64,000 nucleotides of DNA, taken from contig NZ_JAKWBF010000004.1 of the NCBI RefSeq assembly GCF_022513585.1, positions 1 through 64,000 of the forward strand, read 5' to 3'. Origin of the DNA: Gordonia gummivorans. GTDB lineage: Bacteria; Actinomycetota; Actinomycetes; Mycobacteriales; Mycobacteriaceae. The notes beneath the pieces were generated by a model, which saw only the letters and a program-made list of their open reading frames with translations, had not been told where the DNA came from and did no database searches. Positions 18,331 to 27,400 of the stretch are shown here, one piece after another. How positions within the stretch are numbered: the stretch's first letter is position 1; every line of letters starts with the position of its first letter. Both the position numbers and the translations under genes were made by a program.

Positions 18331-18707
18331 GGGGCATCCTCGACACCAGCGTCGTGCTCGCCACCGACCTCGAACCCATCGCCGGCGAGTTGGCGTTGAG
18401 TGCGATCACGCTGGCGGAGATGCACTTTGGTGTTCTGGTGGCCAAGACGTCCGAAGTGCGTGCAGAGCGACTGCGCCGCCTGGTGCTGATCGAGAAGGCG
18501 TTCGACGCATTGCCGGTCGATGAGGCGGTGTCCGCGAGCTACGGGCGGATCGCGTCGGCGGTCGTCGAACTCGGGCGGCAGCCACGCGCGCGATCGATGG
18601 ATCTTCTGATCGCGGCCACCGCGCATGCGCACGACGCGCGTCTCTACACGCGCAACCCGTCCGACTTTGCCGGGCTCGACGATCTCGTGGAGGTTGTGTC
18701 GGTCTAG
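18315..18707 (+). CDS. VapC-type PIN-domain ribonuclease toxin
   Basis: A 130-residue PIN-domain toxin, a metal-dependent RNase. Acidic residues of the active site appear in GILDTSVVL (D10), LAEMHFG and SMDLLIAATAHAH; the ending LYTRNPSDFAGLDDLVEVV is typical of actinobacterial VapC. The ATG at 18315 overlaps the antitoxin by 16 bp, so translation is coupled. All four catalytic regions are present, so the toxin looks intact. It is convergent with the kinase gene, with 3 bp between stop codons. Confidence 0.9.
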   Translation: MGTELRGILDTSVVLATDLEPIAGELALSAITLAEMHFGVLVAKTSEVRAERLRRLVLIEKAFDALPVDEAVSASYGRIASAVVELGRQPRARSMDLLIAATAHAHDARLYTRNPSDFAGLDDLVEVVSV

Positions 18708-18710
18708 GTT

Positions 18711-20192
18711 TCAGCAGATCTGCCGGTTCAGCGTGGCGCCGTCGTAGGTGACGATGATCCGAATGCACGTGCGGGCCGGCGCGTATACCGCCGGTGTGAA
18801 GAACTGTTGCGGCGCAGCCGAATAGGTGGGTGAGGATTTCCATCCGGAGGCCTGCGACCAGATGCGGGCGCTGCCGTCCATGCCGCCCGGAGTGGCGACC
18901 TCGAGCCAGTTGTATCCCGACGGAGACAGGTACAGGATCACCACGGCATTGCCCATCGACGTCCGCCAGACGGGTCGCCCGCCCGCCGGGAGGGGCGCCG
19001 ATGTCGGCGTGGTGGTCAGGGGTGGTGGCGGCGGTTGTGACACTGTGGTCGATTGCGTCGGGATGAGCGACGGCGTGGTGAGCGACGCGGCCGCCGCCTC
19101 ATCACCCGACGTGTCGTCGGACGAACCGGTCGCGAGGAACCAACCACCGAGGCCGAGTAGAGCGACCACGAGAAGCGCGATCAGGCCGATCAGGATGTAG
19201 ATCGACGTATTCGACCTTCTTCGTGGGGGCGGCGTCGGCATCGGCGCGATCGGCGCACGGACCGTGTGTGCCACTGGGGCGGGAACGAATTCGGTGGTGG
19301 CGATTCTGGTCGGGGCTTCCGCTGCCGGTGACCGGGTCAACGCGCGCCGGGCGTCGGCCACCAGCGCAGCCGAATCGGGATACCTTTCCCGCGGATCCTT
19401 CGCCATGCCTCGCCGGATCACCGCATCCAGTGGTGAGTTCAGTGGTGCCGGGAGCCGCTGAAGGTGGGCGGAGATGATCTGCTCCGGGTTCGTCGACGTC
19501 GCGAAAGGTGCCTGACCAGAAAGGCACTCGTACAGGACGCCGGTCAATGCGTAGATATCGGCGGCGGGCCCGGCGGCGTCGTCGGTGAACCGTTCCGGAG
19601 CCATGTAGCGAAACGACCCGATCACACACCCGGCCTGCGTGAAACGAGTGTCCGCCTCGGCCATGGCCAGGCCGAAATCGACGAGGTACGCGAAGTCATG
19701 TCGATCGACGATGATGTTGTCCGGCTTGACGTCCCGGTGGGTCAGGCCGGCCTGATGCGCCGCATCGAGCGCGCCGCCGATCTGCTCGACGATGTGCACG
19801 GCGCGATGGGGTTCGAGTGGGCCGTCGTCGGCGATCACCTGTCCCAGATCGCGGCCCGTCACGAGTCGCATGTCGATGAAGAGTTGCCCGTCGATCGAAC
19901 CCCAATCGTGGATGGGGATGATGTGCGGGTCATTGAGTGACGCAGCGACGTGGGACTCGCGGATGAACCGGTCCCGAGCGGACGGGTCGTCGCTGACGGA
20001 GCGATTGAGCAGTTTGAGCGCGACGGTGCGACGTCGACGGGTATCTGTTGCGCGGTATACCTCGCCCATCCCGCCTCGACCGAGCAGCTCCTCGAGCCGA
20101 TACTGCCCCAACGTGGTGCCTGCGAGGTCGGTAGGAGACGGGGACATGGTCGATTCGATCCACTGGGCGGGCACAACGGGAATCTCGGACAC
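18711..20192 (-). CDS. Transmembrane Ser/Thr protein kinase (PknB type) with extracellular domain
   Basis: A receptor-like Hanks kinase of 493 residues from GTG 20192 (or 478 from ATG 20147, which precedes MSPSPTDLAGTTLGQY). The kinase domain shows GRGGMGEVY (38-46), the ATP lysine K60, HRDVKPDN (152-159, an RD kinase), DFG (172-174) and APE (198-200). A Pro-rich linker precedes one TM segment (331-354). Outside are a Ser/Thr/Pro-rich stretch and a domain of about 90 residues with two cysteines (C476 and C493, the last residue) that could form a disulfide. It lacks PASTA repeats, so the ligand is unknown. The neighbours give no clear substrate. Confidence 0.92.
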   Translation of the reverse strand: MSEIPVVPAQWIESTMSPSPTDLAGTTLGQYRLEELLGRGGMGEVYRATDTRRRRTVALKLLNRSVSDDPSARDRFIRESHVAASLNDPHIIPIHDWGSIDGQLFIDMRLVTGRDLGQVIADDGPLEPHRAVHIVEQIGGALDAAHQAGLTHRDVKPDNIIVDRHDFAYLVDFGLAMAEADTRFTQAGCVIGSFRYMAPERFTDDAAGPAADIYALTGVLYECLSGQAPFATSTNPEQIISAHLQRLPAPLNSPLDAVIRRGMAKDPRERYPDSAALVADARRALTRSPAAEAPTRIATTEFVPAPVAHTVRAPIAPMPTPPPRRRSNTSIYILIGLIALLVVALLGLGGWFLATGSSDDTSGDEAAAASLTTPSLIPTQSTTVSQPPPPPLTTTPTSAPLPAGGRPVWRTSMGNAVVILYLSPSGYNWLEVATPGGMDGSARIWSQASGWKSSPTYSAAPQQFFTPAVYAPARTCIRIIVTYDGATLNRQIC

Positions 20193-20284
20193 TACCAGGC
20201 ACGGATGGGCGTGAGCGACCGTTCGATCGGATGACGTGGAGGTGCAAGAGTGCCTTCACCCCAACGGCCGATACGGTCTGTACG

Positions 20285-20746
20285 TCAGTTCTCGCTGACC
20301 GCTTTGAGTTTCGCGAGTCCCTTCTCGAAGTCCTTGCCGAGGAGCTTGTCGAAGAACCCGAGCGGGGCCGCGACGCGACTGAACAACGAATGCGGGCCGG
20401 TCATCGTCCAGGTGACGCCCGTCCGATCGCCCTCTGGCGTGAGTTCGAAAACGCTTGTGCTCGTGGACTTCATCGGCTTCTGGAACACCACCTTGATGTC
20501 GACACGGCCTGGCTCGTCGGCGCGCAGGATCTCCATCTCGCCCTTGCCCGCCTTGCGATTTCCCGACCACGCGTACCGTGCTCCGACGCCACTGCCGGCG
20601 CCGGAGTAGTCGCGGTGCAACTCGGGGTCGAGCCCCTCCCAGGGTGACCATTCGGTCCAGCGATGGAGATCCACGATGCGTTCATAGACGGCGTCGGCCG
20701 ACGCGTCGATGGTGGTGGCGCGGCTGACGGTGTAGGTGTCGGACAT
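20285..20746 (-). CDS. SRPBCC (START-like) family protein
   Basis: A 153-residue single-domain protein of the polyketide cyclase/dehydrase type. It starts with the usual strand and helix (YTVSRATTIDASADAVYERI) and WTEWSPWE and continues with the alternating strands of the helix-grip fold (GARYAWSGN, GEMEILRADEPGRVDI). The fold binds hydrophobic ligands; the ligand cannot be told. It is expressed away from the Nudix gene (18-bp gap, divergent), so the two share a very short promoter region, and leaves 92 bp before the kinase start downstream. Confidence 0.85.
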   Translation of the reverse strand: MSDTYTVSRATTIDASADAVYERIVDLHRWTEWSPWEGLDPELHRDYSGAGSGVGARYAWSGNRKAGKGEMEILRADEPGRVDIKVVFQKPMKSTSTSVFELTPEGDRTGVTWTMTGPHSLFSRVAAPLGFFDKLLGKDFEKGLAKLKAVSEN

Positions 20747-20763
20747 GGGTCTACCGTAGGGGA

Positions 20764-21186
20764 GTGGACGAGGGGCGGCGAGTACCGGCAGCCGGCGCAG
20801 TGATCGTCGACGACGCGGGTCGCCTGCTGCTGGTGTTGCGCCGCAACGATCCTCAGGCCGGGCGCTGGAGTCTTCCCGGCGGGAAGGTCGAGCCCGGCGA
20901 GAGCATCGTCGCGGCCGTCGAGCGAGAGGTCCTCGAGGAGACCGGGCTCGTCGTCGACGTCGGCGATCGGGCGTGGCTGGTCGACATCCCGTACCGCCGG
21001 GGCGACGCCGCGGAGGCCATCGTGTTCGAGATCCACGATCATTTCGCGTCGGTACGGTCGGGCACGTTGCGGGCAGGCGACGACGCGGCCGACGTCGGGT
21101 GGTTCACGCCGGAAGAGCTGCGCACCGCGCGACTCACGCATGGGTTGCTGGGCTACCTCGAACGCGCCGGTGTCGTCGGGAAATGA
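20764..21186 (+). CDS. Nudix hydrolase
   Basis: A 140-residue Nudix protein that would cleave a nucleoside-diphosphate linkage. The Nudix box is complete: GGKVEPGES then REVLEETGLVV, with the metal-binding glutamates in REVLEETG. The lead-in AAGAVIVDDAGRLLLVLRR and WSLPGGK are typical of the MutT/ADP-ribose groups. The start is a GTG 17 bp from the divergent SRPBCC start. Substrate not predictable. Confidence 0.92.
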   Translation: MDEGRRVPAAGAVIVDDAGRLLLVLRRNDPQAGRWSLPGGKVEPGESIVAAVEREVLEETGLVVDVGDRAWLVDIPYRRGDAAEAIVFEIHDHFASVRSGTLRAGDDAADVGWFTPEELRTARLTHGLLGYLERAGVVGK

Positions 21187-21340
21187 CCTCTGCCTTACGC
21201 GACTTTGTAGCAATTGATGGCGCCCAGCGCTTCCTATTGCTACAGATCCACACCACCATGTCGGCGGTTCGCTGACCTGAGCTCACACGGGTGCGGTCGG
21301 GTCGCAAGAGTAGGGTGCCGAGGGAGACCAAAGGAGTGCC

Positions 21341-21961
21341 ATGACGGAACTGTTGCCCCTGGACCCCGACCAGCTGCTGACCACCACACGGTCGGTCCGC
21401 AAGCGCCTCGACCTGGAGCGGCCCGTTCCCCTCGAGCTCGTCGAAGAGGCGATCGAGGTGGCCTTGCAGGCGCCGACCGGGTCCAACAGCCAGACCTGGC
21501 ATTGGATCGTCCTCACCGATGCGGACCTCAAGAAGCGGGTCGCCGAGCTGTACGCGAAGTCCTTCGCGACGTACTACGCCAACCAGGCGCCGCGTGATGA
21601 GACCGGTAAACGCGTGGCGTCGAGTGCCCAATACCTGGCCGACGTGATGGGTGACGTCCCGGTACTGGTGATCGGGGCGATCTACACGGGTGGTGAGCTG
21701 CCCACGGGCAACCAGGCCGGAGTATGGGGTTCGCTGCTTCCCGGTGCGTGGAGCCTGTCGTTGGCGCTGCGTGCGCGGGGTCTGGGTTCGGCGTGGACCA
21801 CGTTGCACATCGAGTACGAGAAGGAAATCGCCGAGTTGCTCGGGATTCCGCCGACGGTTCACCAGGGCGTGCTGCTGCCGGTGGCGTACACCAAGGGAAC
21901 CGATTTCAAACCGGCACCGCGCAAACCGCTCGACAAGGTGCTGCACGTCAACGGTTGGTGA
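21341..21961 (+). CDS. Nitroreductase-family FMN oxidoreductase
   Basis: A 206-residue nitroreductase. The N-terminal TTRSVRKRLDLERPV binds FMN phosphate through its arginines; QAPTGSNSQTWHWIV is the second FMN-contact region and LRARGLGSAWTTLH a third. These enzymes reduce nitro compounds, quinones or enones with NAD(P)H. The ATG follows GGAGACCAAAGGAGTGCC, a good ribosome site. A TetR regulator starts 9 bp after its stop, so they form an operon, and the regulator probably controls it. Confidence 0.9.
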   Translation: MTELLPLDPDQLLTTTRSVRKRLDLERPVPLELVEEAIEVALQAPTGSNSQTWHWIVLTDADLKKRVAELYAKSFATYYANQAPRDETGKRVASSAQYLADVMGDVPVLVIGAIYTGGELPTGNQAGVWGSLLPGAWSLSLALRARGLGSAWTTLHIEYEKEIAELLGIPPTVHQGVLLPVAYTKGTDFKPAPRKPLDKVLHVNGW

Positions 21962-21970
21962 GTACGCCCG

Positions 21971-22606
21971 ATGCCGAGCGCAGATGCCGAGTCGGCGCCA
22001 CGTCAGACGCGTCGTGAACAGGCCAAGGCAGCCCGCCGCACCGAACTTCTCGAGGCAGCGGCCCGGCAGATGGCCGAGCGCGGCTTCTCGTCGGTGCGTC
22101 TCGAGGACATCGGACGTGCGGTTGGCGTGAGCGGTCCCGCCATGTACCGCCACTTCACGTCGAAGACCGACTTGCTCGACGAGATGCTCGTCGACATCAG
22201 CGAGCGTTTGCACGACGGCGGCGCCGAGGTGGTGGCGCGCGGCGGCGCGCCTGCCGACACCCTGCTCGACCTGATCGGTTTCCACATCGATGTCCTGGTC
22301 ACCAAGCCCGACCTGATCGTCGTGCAGGATCGGGATCTGTCGTCGCTCACGCCGGCCGCCAACCATCGGGTCCGGTCGTTGCAGCGGCGGTACGTCGAAC
22401 AGTGGGTGGACGTGGTGCTGGCCGACGCCGCCGAGCGCGGCAGGACTCTCGACCGCGACGAGGCGCGCGTGCGTGTGCACGCGATGTTCGGCTTGCTCAA
22501 CTCGTCGCCACGATTGCCCGACTTCCCGGAGCATCAGTTGCGTGCACTGCTGACCGCCATGGCGACCGCCGCACTACAGGTGAATGTGGCGAATCCGCTT
22601 GGATGA
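21971..22606 (+). CDS. TetR-family transcriptional regulator
   Basis: A 211-residue repressor. The N-terminal helix-turn-helix is clear: RRTELLEAAARQMAERGFSS, then LEDIGRAVGVSGPAMYRHF with the family-typical YRHF and KTDLLDEML. The ligand domain is helical, of about 150 residues. It follows the nitroreductase gene closely and may respond to the same compound. No paired operator was identified upstream of the nitroreductase gene. Confidence 0.9.
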   Translation: MPSADAESAPRQTRREQAKAARRTELLEAAARQMAERGFSSVRLEDIGRAVGVSGPAMYRHFTSKTDLLDEMLVDISERLHDGGAEVVARGGAPADTLLDLIGFHIDVLVTKPDLIVVQDRDLSSLTPAANHRVRSLQRRYVEQWVDVVLADAAERGRTLDRDEARVRVHAMFGLLNSSPRLPDFPEHQLRALLTAMATAALQVNVANPLG

Positions 22607-22697
22607 ACTTGCCGCGCAGGGCTACGAGTTCGGCCTCGCATGCCTATAGTCTTGCGCCATCGCCGCACCAAGGCCGGCGTTCGACGAGGAGAACAGC

Positions 22698-23426
22698 GTG
22701 AATCCAGGTGATCCGAACCATCCGGCAGGGCAGCAACAAGGTGCAGGGCCGACGGGGCCGCCATCCGGAGCATTTCCTGGGAGCTCGGATCCCACATCGT
22801 TCGTCGGCGCCAACGTGCCCGGGACGCCTCAGGGGCCGGCCAGTGGACAGATCCCGGCGCAGGGTGCGTGGGGCAACCCCTACGATCCCCAGCACAACCC
22901 CAACCAGCCGTACGGCCCCAACGCCCCATACGGCGCGTGGGGTCAACCGCCGATGGCGCCCGGTCCGCGTCCCGACATCTCACTCCTGCTCGCCCTGGCG
23001 TCGGTGGTGGCCGGCCTCGTCACCTACTTCATGGGGTTCGTGTCCTGGATCAGCGTGGCGAGCGGGGTGGAAGACGAGGCAGACAAATGGAGTGAAGACC
23101 TGGCCAACGGGGACCGGGGCGTACCCGGCTTCTTCTCCTATGAGATCGTGCTCAACCCGGGCAAGTTCCTGATCCTGCTCGGCGCGGTCGCGGTCGCCAC
23201 GACTCTCGTCCTCGTGCCGAAGTACCGAAAAGCCTTGCCGTTCCTCGCCGTGATCGCGACGGCAGGCTGGCTGGCCCTGTTCGCAGCCGCGCTCGTGGTG
23301 CCGCCGGTCGTCGAGTTGGGCGCGGGTGCCATCGTCGCCCTGATCTTCGGCTTCTTACAGGTCGCGCTGCTGTTGGGTGCCGCGTTCCTCTTTGGACTGA
23401 AGAAGGACGACCCCAAGCCTGCCTGA
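22698..23426 (+). CDS. Pro/Gly-rich four-TM protein resembling DUF5336
   Basis: A 242-residue protein in two parts. Residues 1-92 are disordered, rich in Pro/Gly/Gln (NPYDPQHNPNQPYGPNAPYG). Residues 93-235 carry four hydrophobic segments with a loop VASGVEDEADKW between the first two and a short basic turn VPKYRKALPF. The plan, including the VPK turn, matches the protein at 38617-39732 (Rv0954-like, DUF5336), although without its long C-terminal tail. I infer a paralogue. It starts with GTG 22698 after GAGGAGAACAGC and ends 7 bp before the PrmC-like gene. Confidence 0.7.
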   Translation: MNPGDPNHPAGQQQGAGPTGPPSGAFPGSSDPTSFVGANVPGTPQGPASGQIPAQGAWGNPYDPQHNPNQPYGPNAPYGAWGQPPMAPGPRPDISLLLALASVVAGLVTYFMGFVSWISVASGVEDEADKWSEDLANGDRGVPGFFSYEIVLNPGKFLILLGAVAVATTLVLVPKYRKALPFLAVIATAGWLALFAAALVVPPVVELGAGAIVALIFGFLQVALLLGAAFLFGLKKDDPKPA

Positions 23427-23433
23427 CCATCCC

Positions 23434-24234
23434 TTGACCGAATCAGCGCGCGGCCCATCGGATTCCGATCCGTTGGTCCGCGCGCTGCGTGCTGCAGGGA
23501 GTGTCTTCGCGGAGGACGAGGCGGAGTTGCTGCGCGACGACGCGGTGGATTCCGATCAGCTCGCCTCTTGGTGCGCACGACGCGTCGCCGGTGAACCCCT
23601 CGAGCAGATCCTCGGGTGGGTGGGCTTCGGCGATCTGCGTTTGGCCGTCGGACCGGGAGTCTTTGTGCCACGACAGCGTTCGCTGTTGCTGGCGCACGCT
23701 GCACTTGCCGAGGTGCGCGAACGGACGAGGCCGACGATGCTCGAGCCGTACTGCGGGGTCGCCCCGATTGCGACGACGGTGCGGCGTCGAGCCGACGACG
23801 CGGTGGTGCATGCCACCGACGTGGACGCGGTTGCTTTGTCGTACGCGACGCGAAATCTGGAAGACCCGGCCGCGGTTCACCGTGGTACTGGACTCGCGGG
23901 TCTGCCCGAAGCGTTACGCGGCCGCATCGACGTGATCGCCGCTGTGCCGCCCTACGTGCCGGATTCGGCAATCGACACACTCCCACACGAGGCTCGCGAC
24001 CACGAACCGCACGGCGCCCTGCTCGCCGGACCCGATGGGCTGCAGCATGTTCGCGACCTCGTCCGCGAATCCGTCGAGTGGCTCACACCAACCGGCGTGG
24101 TGCTGATCGAGATCAACCACGCTCAGTTCGACGCCGTCGCCGATCATGCAGCGACAGTGGGCTACCGCGCCGCGGCGATCGTCGGCGACGACGGACAGAC
24201 GGTGCTCGCGCGGCTGCACGCCAATACCTCCTGA
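23434..24234 (+). CDS. PrmC/HemK-like methyltransferase with altered NPPY motif
   Basis: A 266-residue protein of the HemK-like family that methylates glutamine in release factors. The helical N-terminal part (residues 1-75) contains ARRVAGEPLEQILGWVGFGDLRLAVGPGVFVPRQRS, as in PrmC. The SAM-binding loop reads MLEPYCGVAPIA in place of the usual DLGTGSG, and the substrate motif NPPY is AVPPYVPDS, with the essential asparagine replaced by valine. HEARDHEPHGALLAGPDGL follows as in the family. It is therefore a divergent paralogue, probably not the housekeeping release-factor enzyme. Start codon TTG, 7 bp after the preceding gene. Confidence 0.8.
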   Translation: MTESARGPSDSDPLVRALRAAGSVFAEDEAELLRDDAVDSDQLASWCARRVAGEPLEQILGWVGFGDLRLAVGPGVFVPRQRSLLLAHAALAEVRERTRPTMLEPYCGVAPIATTVRRRADDAVVHATDVDAVALSYATRNLEDPAAVHRGTGLAGLPEALRGRIDVIAAVPPYVPDSAIDTLPHEARDHEPHGALLAGPDGLQHVRDLVRESVEWLTPTGVVLIEINHAQFDAVADHAATVGYRAAAIVGDDGQTVLARLHANTS

Positions 24235-24282
24235 TCCTCATGCCGCGCCGCGCCGCGCTCCTCGCGCCGCGACCTTACCGCC

Positions 24283-24384
24283 GCCTGAGGTGCGACGAGC
24301 GCTAGCGAGGAGCCTCGAAGGCCTGGTGAGACATCGATGTCACCTCGCCAAGGGCTTCGAGGCTCGCAAGCTCGCACCTCAGCC
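24283..24384. terminator. Long imperfect palindrome between convergent genes
   Basis: GCCTGAGGTGCGA at 24283-24295 pairs with TCGCACCTCAGCC at 24372-24384, AGCCTCGAAG with CTTCGAGGCT further in, and the centre is GACATCGATGTC. The whole 102 bp folds into one long stem between the PrmC-like gene and the convergent oxidoreductase gene, as expected for a bidirectional terminator. No T-run is needed for that role in actinobacteria. Confidence 0.6.
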
Positions 24385-24418
24385 GGCGGAGGGGGCTTTG
24401 TCGGTCTCCACTCGACCG

Positions 24419-27400
24419 TCAGATACCCAATTCACCTCGCATGCGCGACAACTCGCGATGATACTGCTCGACGTTGCGCATCTTGATGTTCTCGTAGCCG
24501 CGGACCATGTCGGGCAGGTCGGCGACAGCGACCAACCGCTCCGCGTCGATCCTGCCGGAGTCGATCGCAGCGAGCATCGACTCGACGAGCTCCCGGTATT
24601 CGACGATGAGTGCGCGCTCGGTCCGTCGGATCTCGGTGCGGCCGAACGGGTCCAGCGCGGTGCCTCGCAACCGCTTCATCCGGGCCAACCCCGACATCGG
24701 GCGCGTGCTCCACGCGCCCAGCGACATCTTCTCCTTCTTCCCGAGCGCACGCAGCGTCGGCGGATGCAGCCGAACCGCGACCTTGGCGTCGTCCCCGAAC
24801 TGCTCGGCGACCTGTGACGCGAAGTCCGGGTCAGCGGTCAGGCGCGCCACCTCGTACTCGTCCTTGTAGGCCATCAACTTGTACAGGTTGCGGGCAATCG
24901 CATCGGTCAGGCCGGCGTCACCGGCCTCGGTGTGCACTCGCCGGACCACGTCGAGATATTCACGGGCATAACGCTCGTTGGCGTAGGCGGTGAGTTCGTC
25001 GTACCGGATCGCGACAGTCCGCGCGAGGTCGCCGGTGATGCCGACCGCATCGACGGCACGCCGTGCAGCGTCACCAGGCTCGGTACCAGCATCGTCGCGG
25101 CCGTGCAGCGCGTCGAGGACCGCGGTCACCGCATCGGGGTCGGCGACCACCTGGCGGCCACGTCGGAACGCCTGCGTGTTCGCCGACACCGCAACACCGT
25201 TGAGTTCGATCGCGCGTTCGATCGACTCGGCCGAGATCGACAGCGCCCCGGTCTGATACGCAGCCCCGACCATCAGCATGTTCGCGTACTGCTCGTCGCC
25301 GAACAGGGCGGTCGAGACGGCGCCGGAATCCAGGTAGACGGCCCGCGCGACCCGCGAGTCGATGGCCGAATGCACTTGTGCGGCTGCGGGAAAACCGACG
25401 GTCGTGTCGATGACCATGAGTCCCGTCGGGATCTGCGTCGTCGAGACCACCGCGACCGTCTTCTCGGCCGCGGCCACCTTCAGGTTGACCGGGTCGGTGC
25501 CGACCAGCGGGTCGCAAACCAGGTAGAGGTCGCAGTCGTCGGAGGCCACCTTCGCGGCCTGCTCGGCCGGATGTGACGACACCTTGACGTCGCTGACCAC
25601 CGCACCGCCCTTTTGGGCGAGACCGGTCATGTCCACGGTTCTCGCCCACCGACCGTCGAGCACGGCCGCCGTCGCGAGCACCTGCGACACCGTCACCACA
25701 CCGGTTCCGCCGATGCCGGTCACGCGCAACGAGAAGGTGTCCCGCATTGCACGCAACATCGGTGTCGGAACATCCGACGCCGGAATGTCCTGCGCCCGAA
25801 CCGGTTGCCGCTTGGTTCCGGGAGTGACGGTGACAAACGACGGGCAGTCGCCTTTCAGGCACGAGAGATCGAGGTTGCACGAGCTCTGATCGATGCGTGT
25901 CTTGCGCCCGAACTCCGTCGACACCGGATGGACCGACAGGCAATTCGACTTCTCGCCGCAGTCGCCGCATCCCTCGCAGATTCGCTCGTTGATCATCACC
26001 CGCGTCTTCGGGGTTTCCATCGTGCCCCGCTTGCGCTTACGGCGCTTCTCCGCTGCGCAATGCTGATCGTGGATCAACACGGTGACGCCGGGAACAGCGG
26101 CCAATTCGGTTTGGACGTCCAGCATCTCGTCGCGGTGGCGTACCTCGACCGTCGACGGTAGCCGCAGTGAACGTGTCCGATGCGGATCGTCGGAGGTCAC
26201 GACGACGCGTTTGACCCCCTCGTCGATCAGCAACGACGTGAGGCGTGGGAGGCTCATCGCGCCGACCGGGTCTTGACCGCCGGTCATCGCGACCGTTCCG
26301 TTGTAGAGGAGTTTGTAGGTCACGTTCTCGCCGGACGCAACCGCCGCTCGCAGCGCGAGCGAACCGGAATGCATGAAAGTTCCGTCGCCGACGTTCTGAA
26401 CGAAATGGTCGGCGGTCACGAACGGTGCCATGCCCAGCCATTGCGCGCCCTCGCCGCCCATCTGCGTGACACCGGCGACATCGCCGACCTGCCGCGGATC
26501 CATCAGCAACACCATTGCGTGACAACCGATTCCGGCGCCCACCAAGGTGTCGGGCGACACCTTGGTGGAGCTGTTGTGCGGACACCCGGAGCAGAAGTAC
26601 GGGGTCCGCACCGCCAGCGGCAGTTCGATGCGAGTACCGCGGGCCGCCTTACGGTCGAGCCATGCCTGCGCGGCGTCGACCCCGTGCCGCGCAAGGCGTC
26701 CGGCGAGACCGCGCGTGACGGAATCGACGTCGAGTTCACCGAAGCGGGAGAACAGTGTCGACCCGTCCTCGTTGACCTTGCCGACGATGCGGGGTGCCCG
26801 AGGATGCCGGAACAGGATGTCGCGCATCATCGTTTCGATGAAGTCGCGCTTCTCCTCGATGACGATCACCTCGTCGAGGTCGCCGCGGGCGGTGCCGAAC
26901 ATGAAACGATCGAGGATCTCGCGTTCGATCGGGTACACCATGCCGAGCTTGAGGATGCGGATGCCCAGGCGGTGGAGATCGTCGTCGGTGATATCCATGA
27001 GACGCAACGCTTCTCGAAGGTCGAGATAGGTCTTGCCGGCCGCCACGATGCCGATCCGATCGTCCGGGCTGGACACGACCACACGGTTGATGCCGTTGAG
27101 ACGCGCGTACTCCAGGGCCCGTGGCAGCCGGGTGGTGAGCTGATTCTGTTCGAGCTCCATCAGATTCGCGCCCAGGAGGCGCCCGCTGGGGACGTGCGGA
27201 CTACGCCCGAGATTGCCGTACACCGGGGTGATGCGTGCCGGATCGACGTCTGCGGTGGCGGCGCCGTCGGCGACATGCGCCGAGATCTTCATCGACGTCC
27301 ACAGGCCGCTGACCCGGCTCATCATCGCGGCGTGCACGCCGAGGTCGAGGATGTCCTGCGAGTCGGCGGGGTAGAGGATCGGCATGTACAGATCGGCCAG

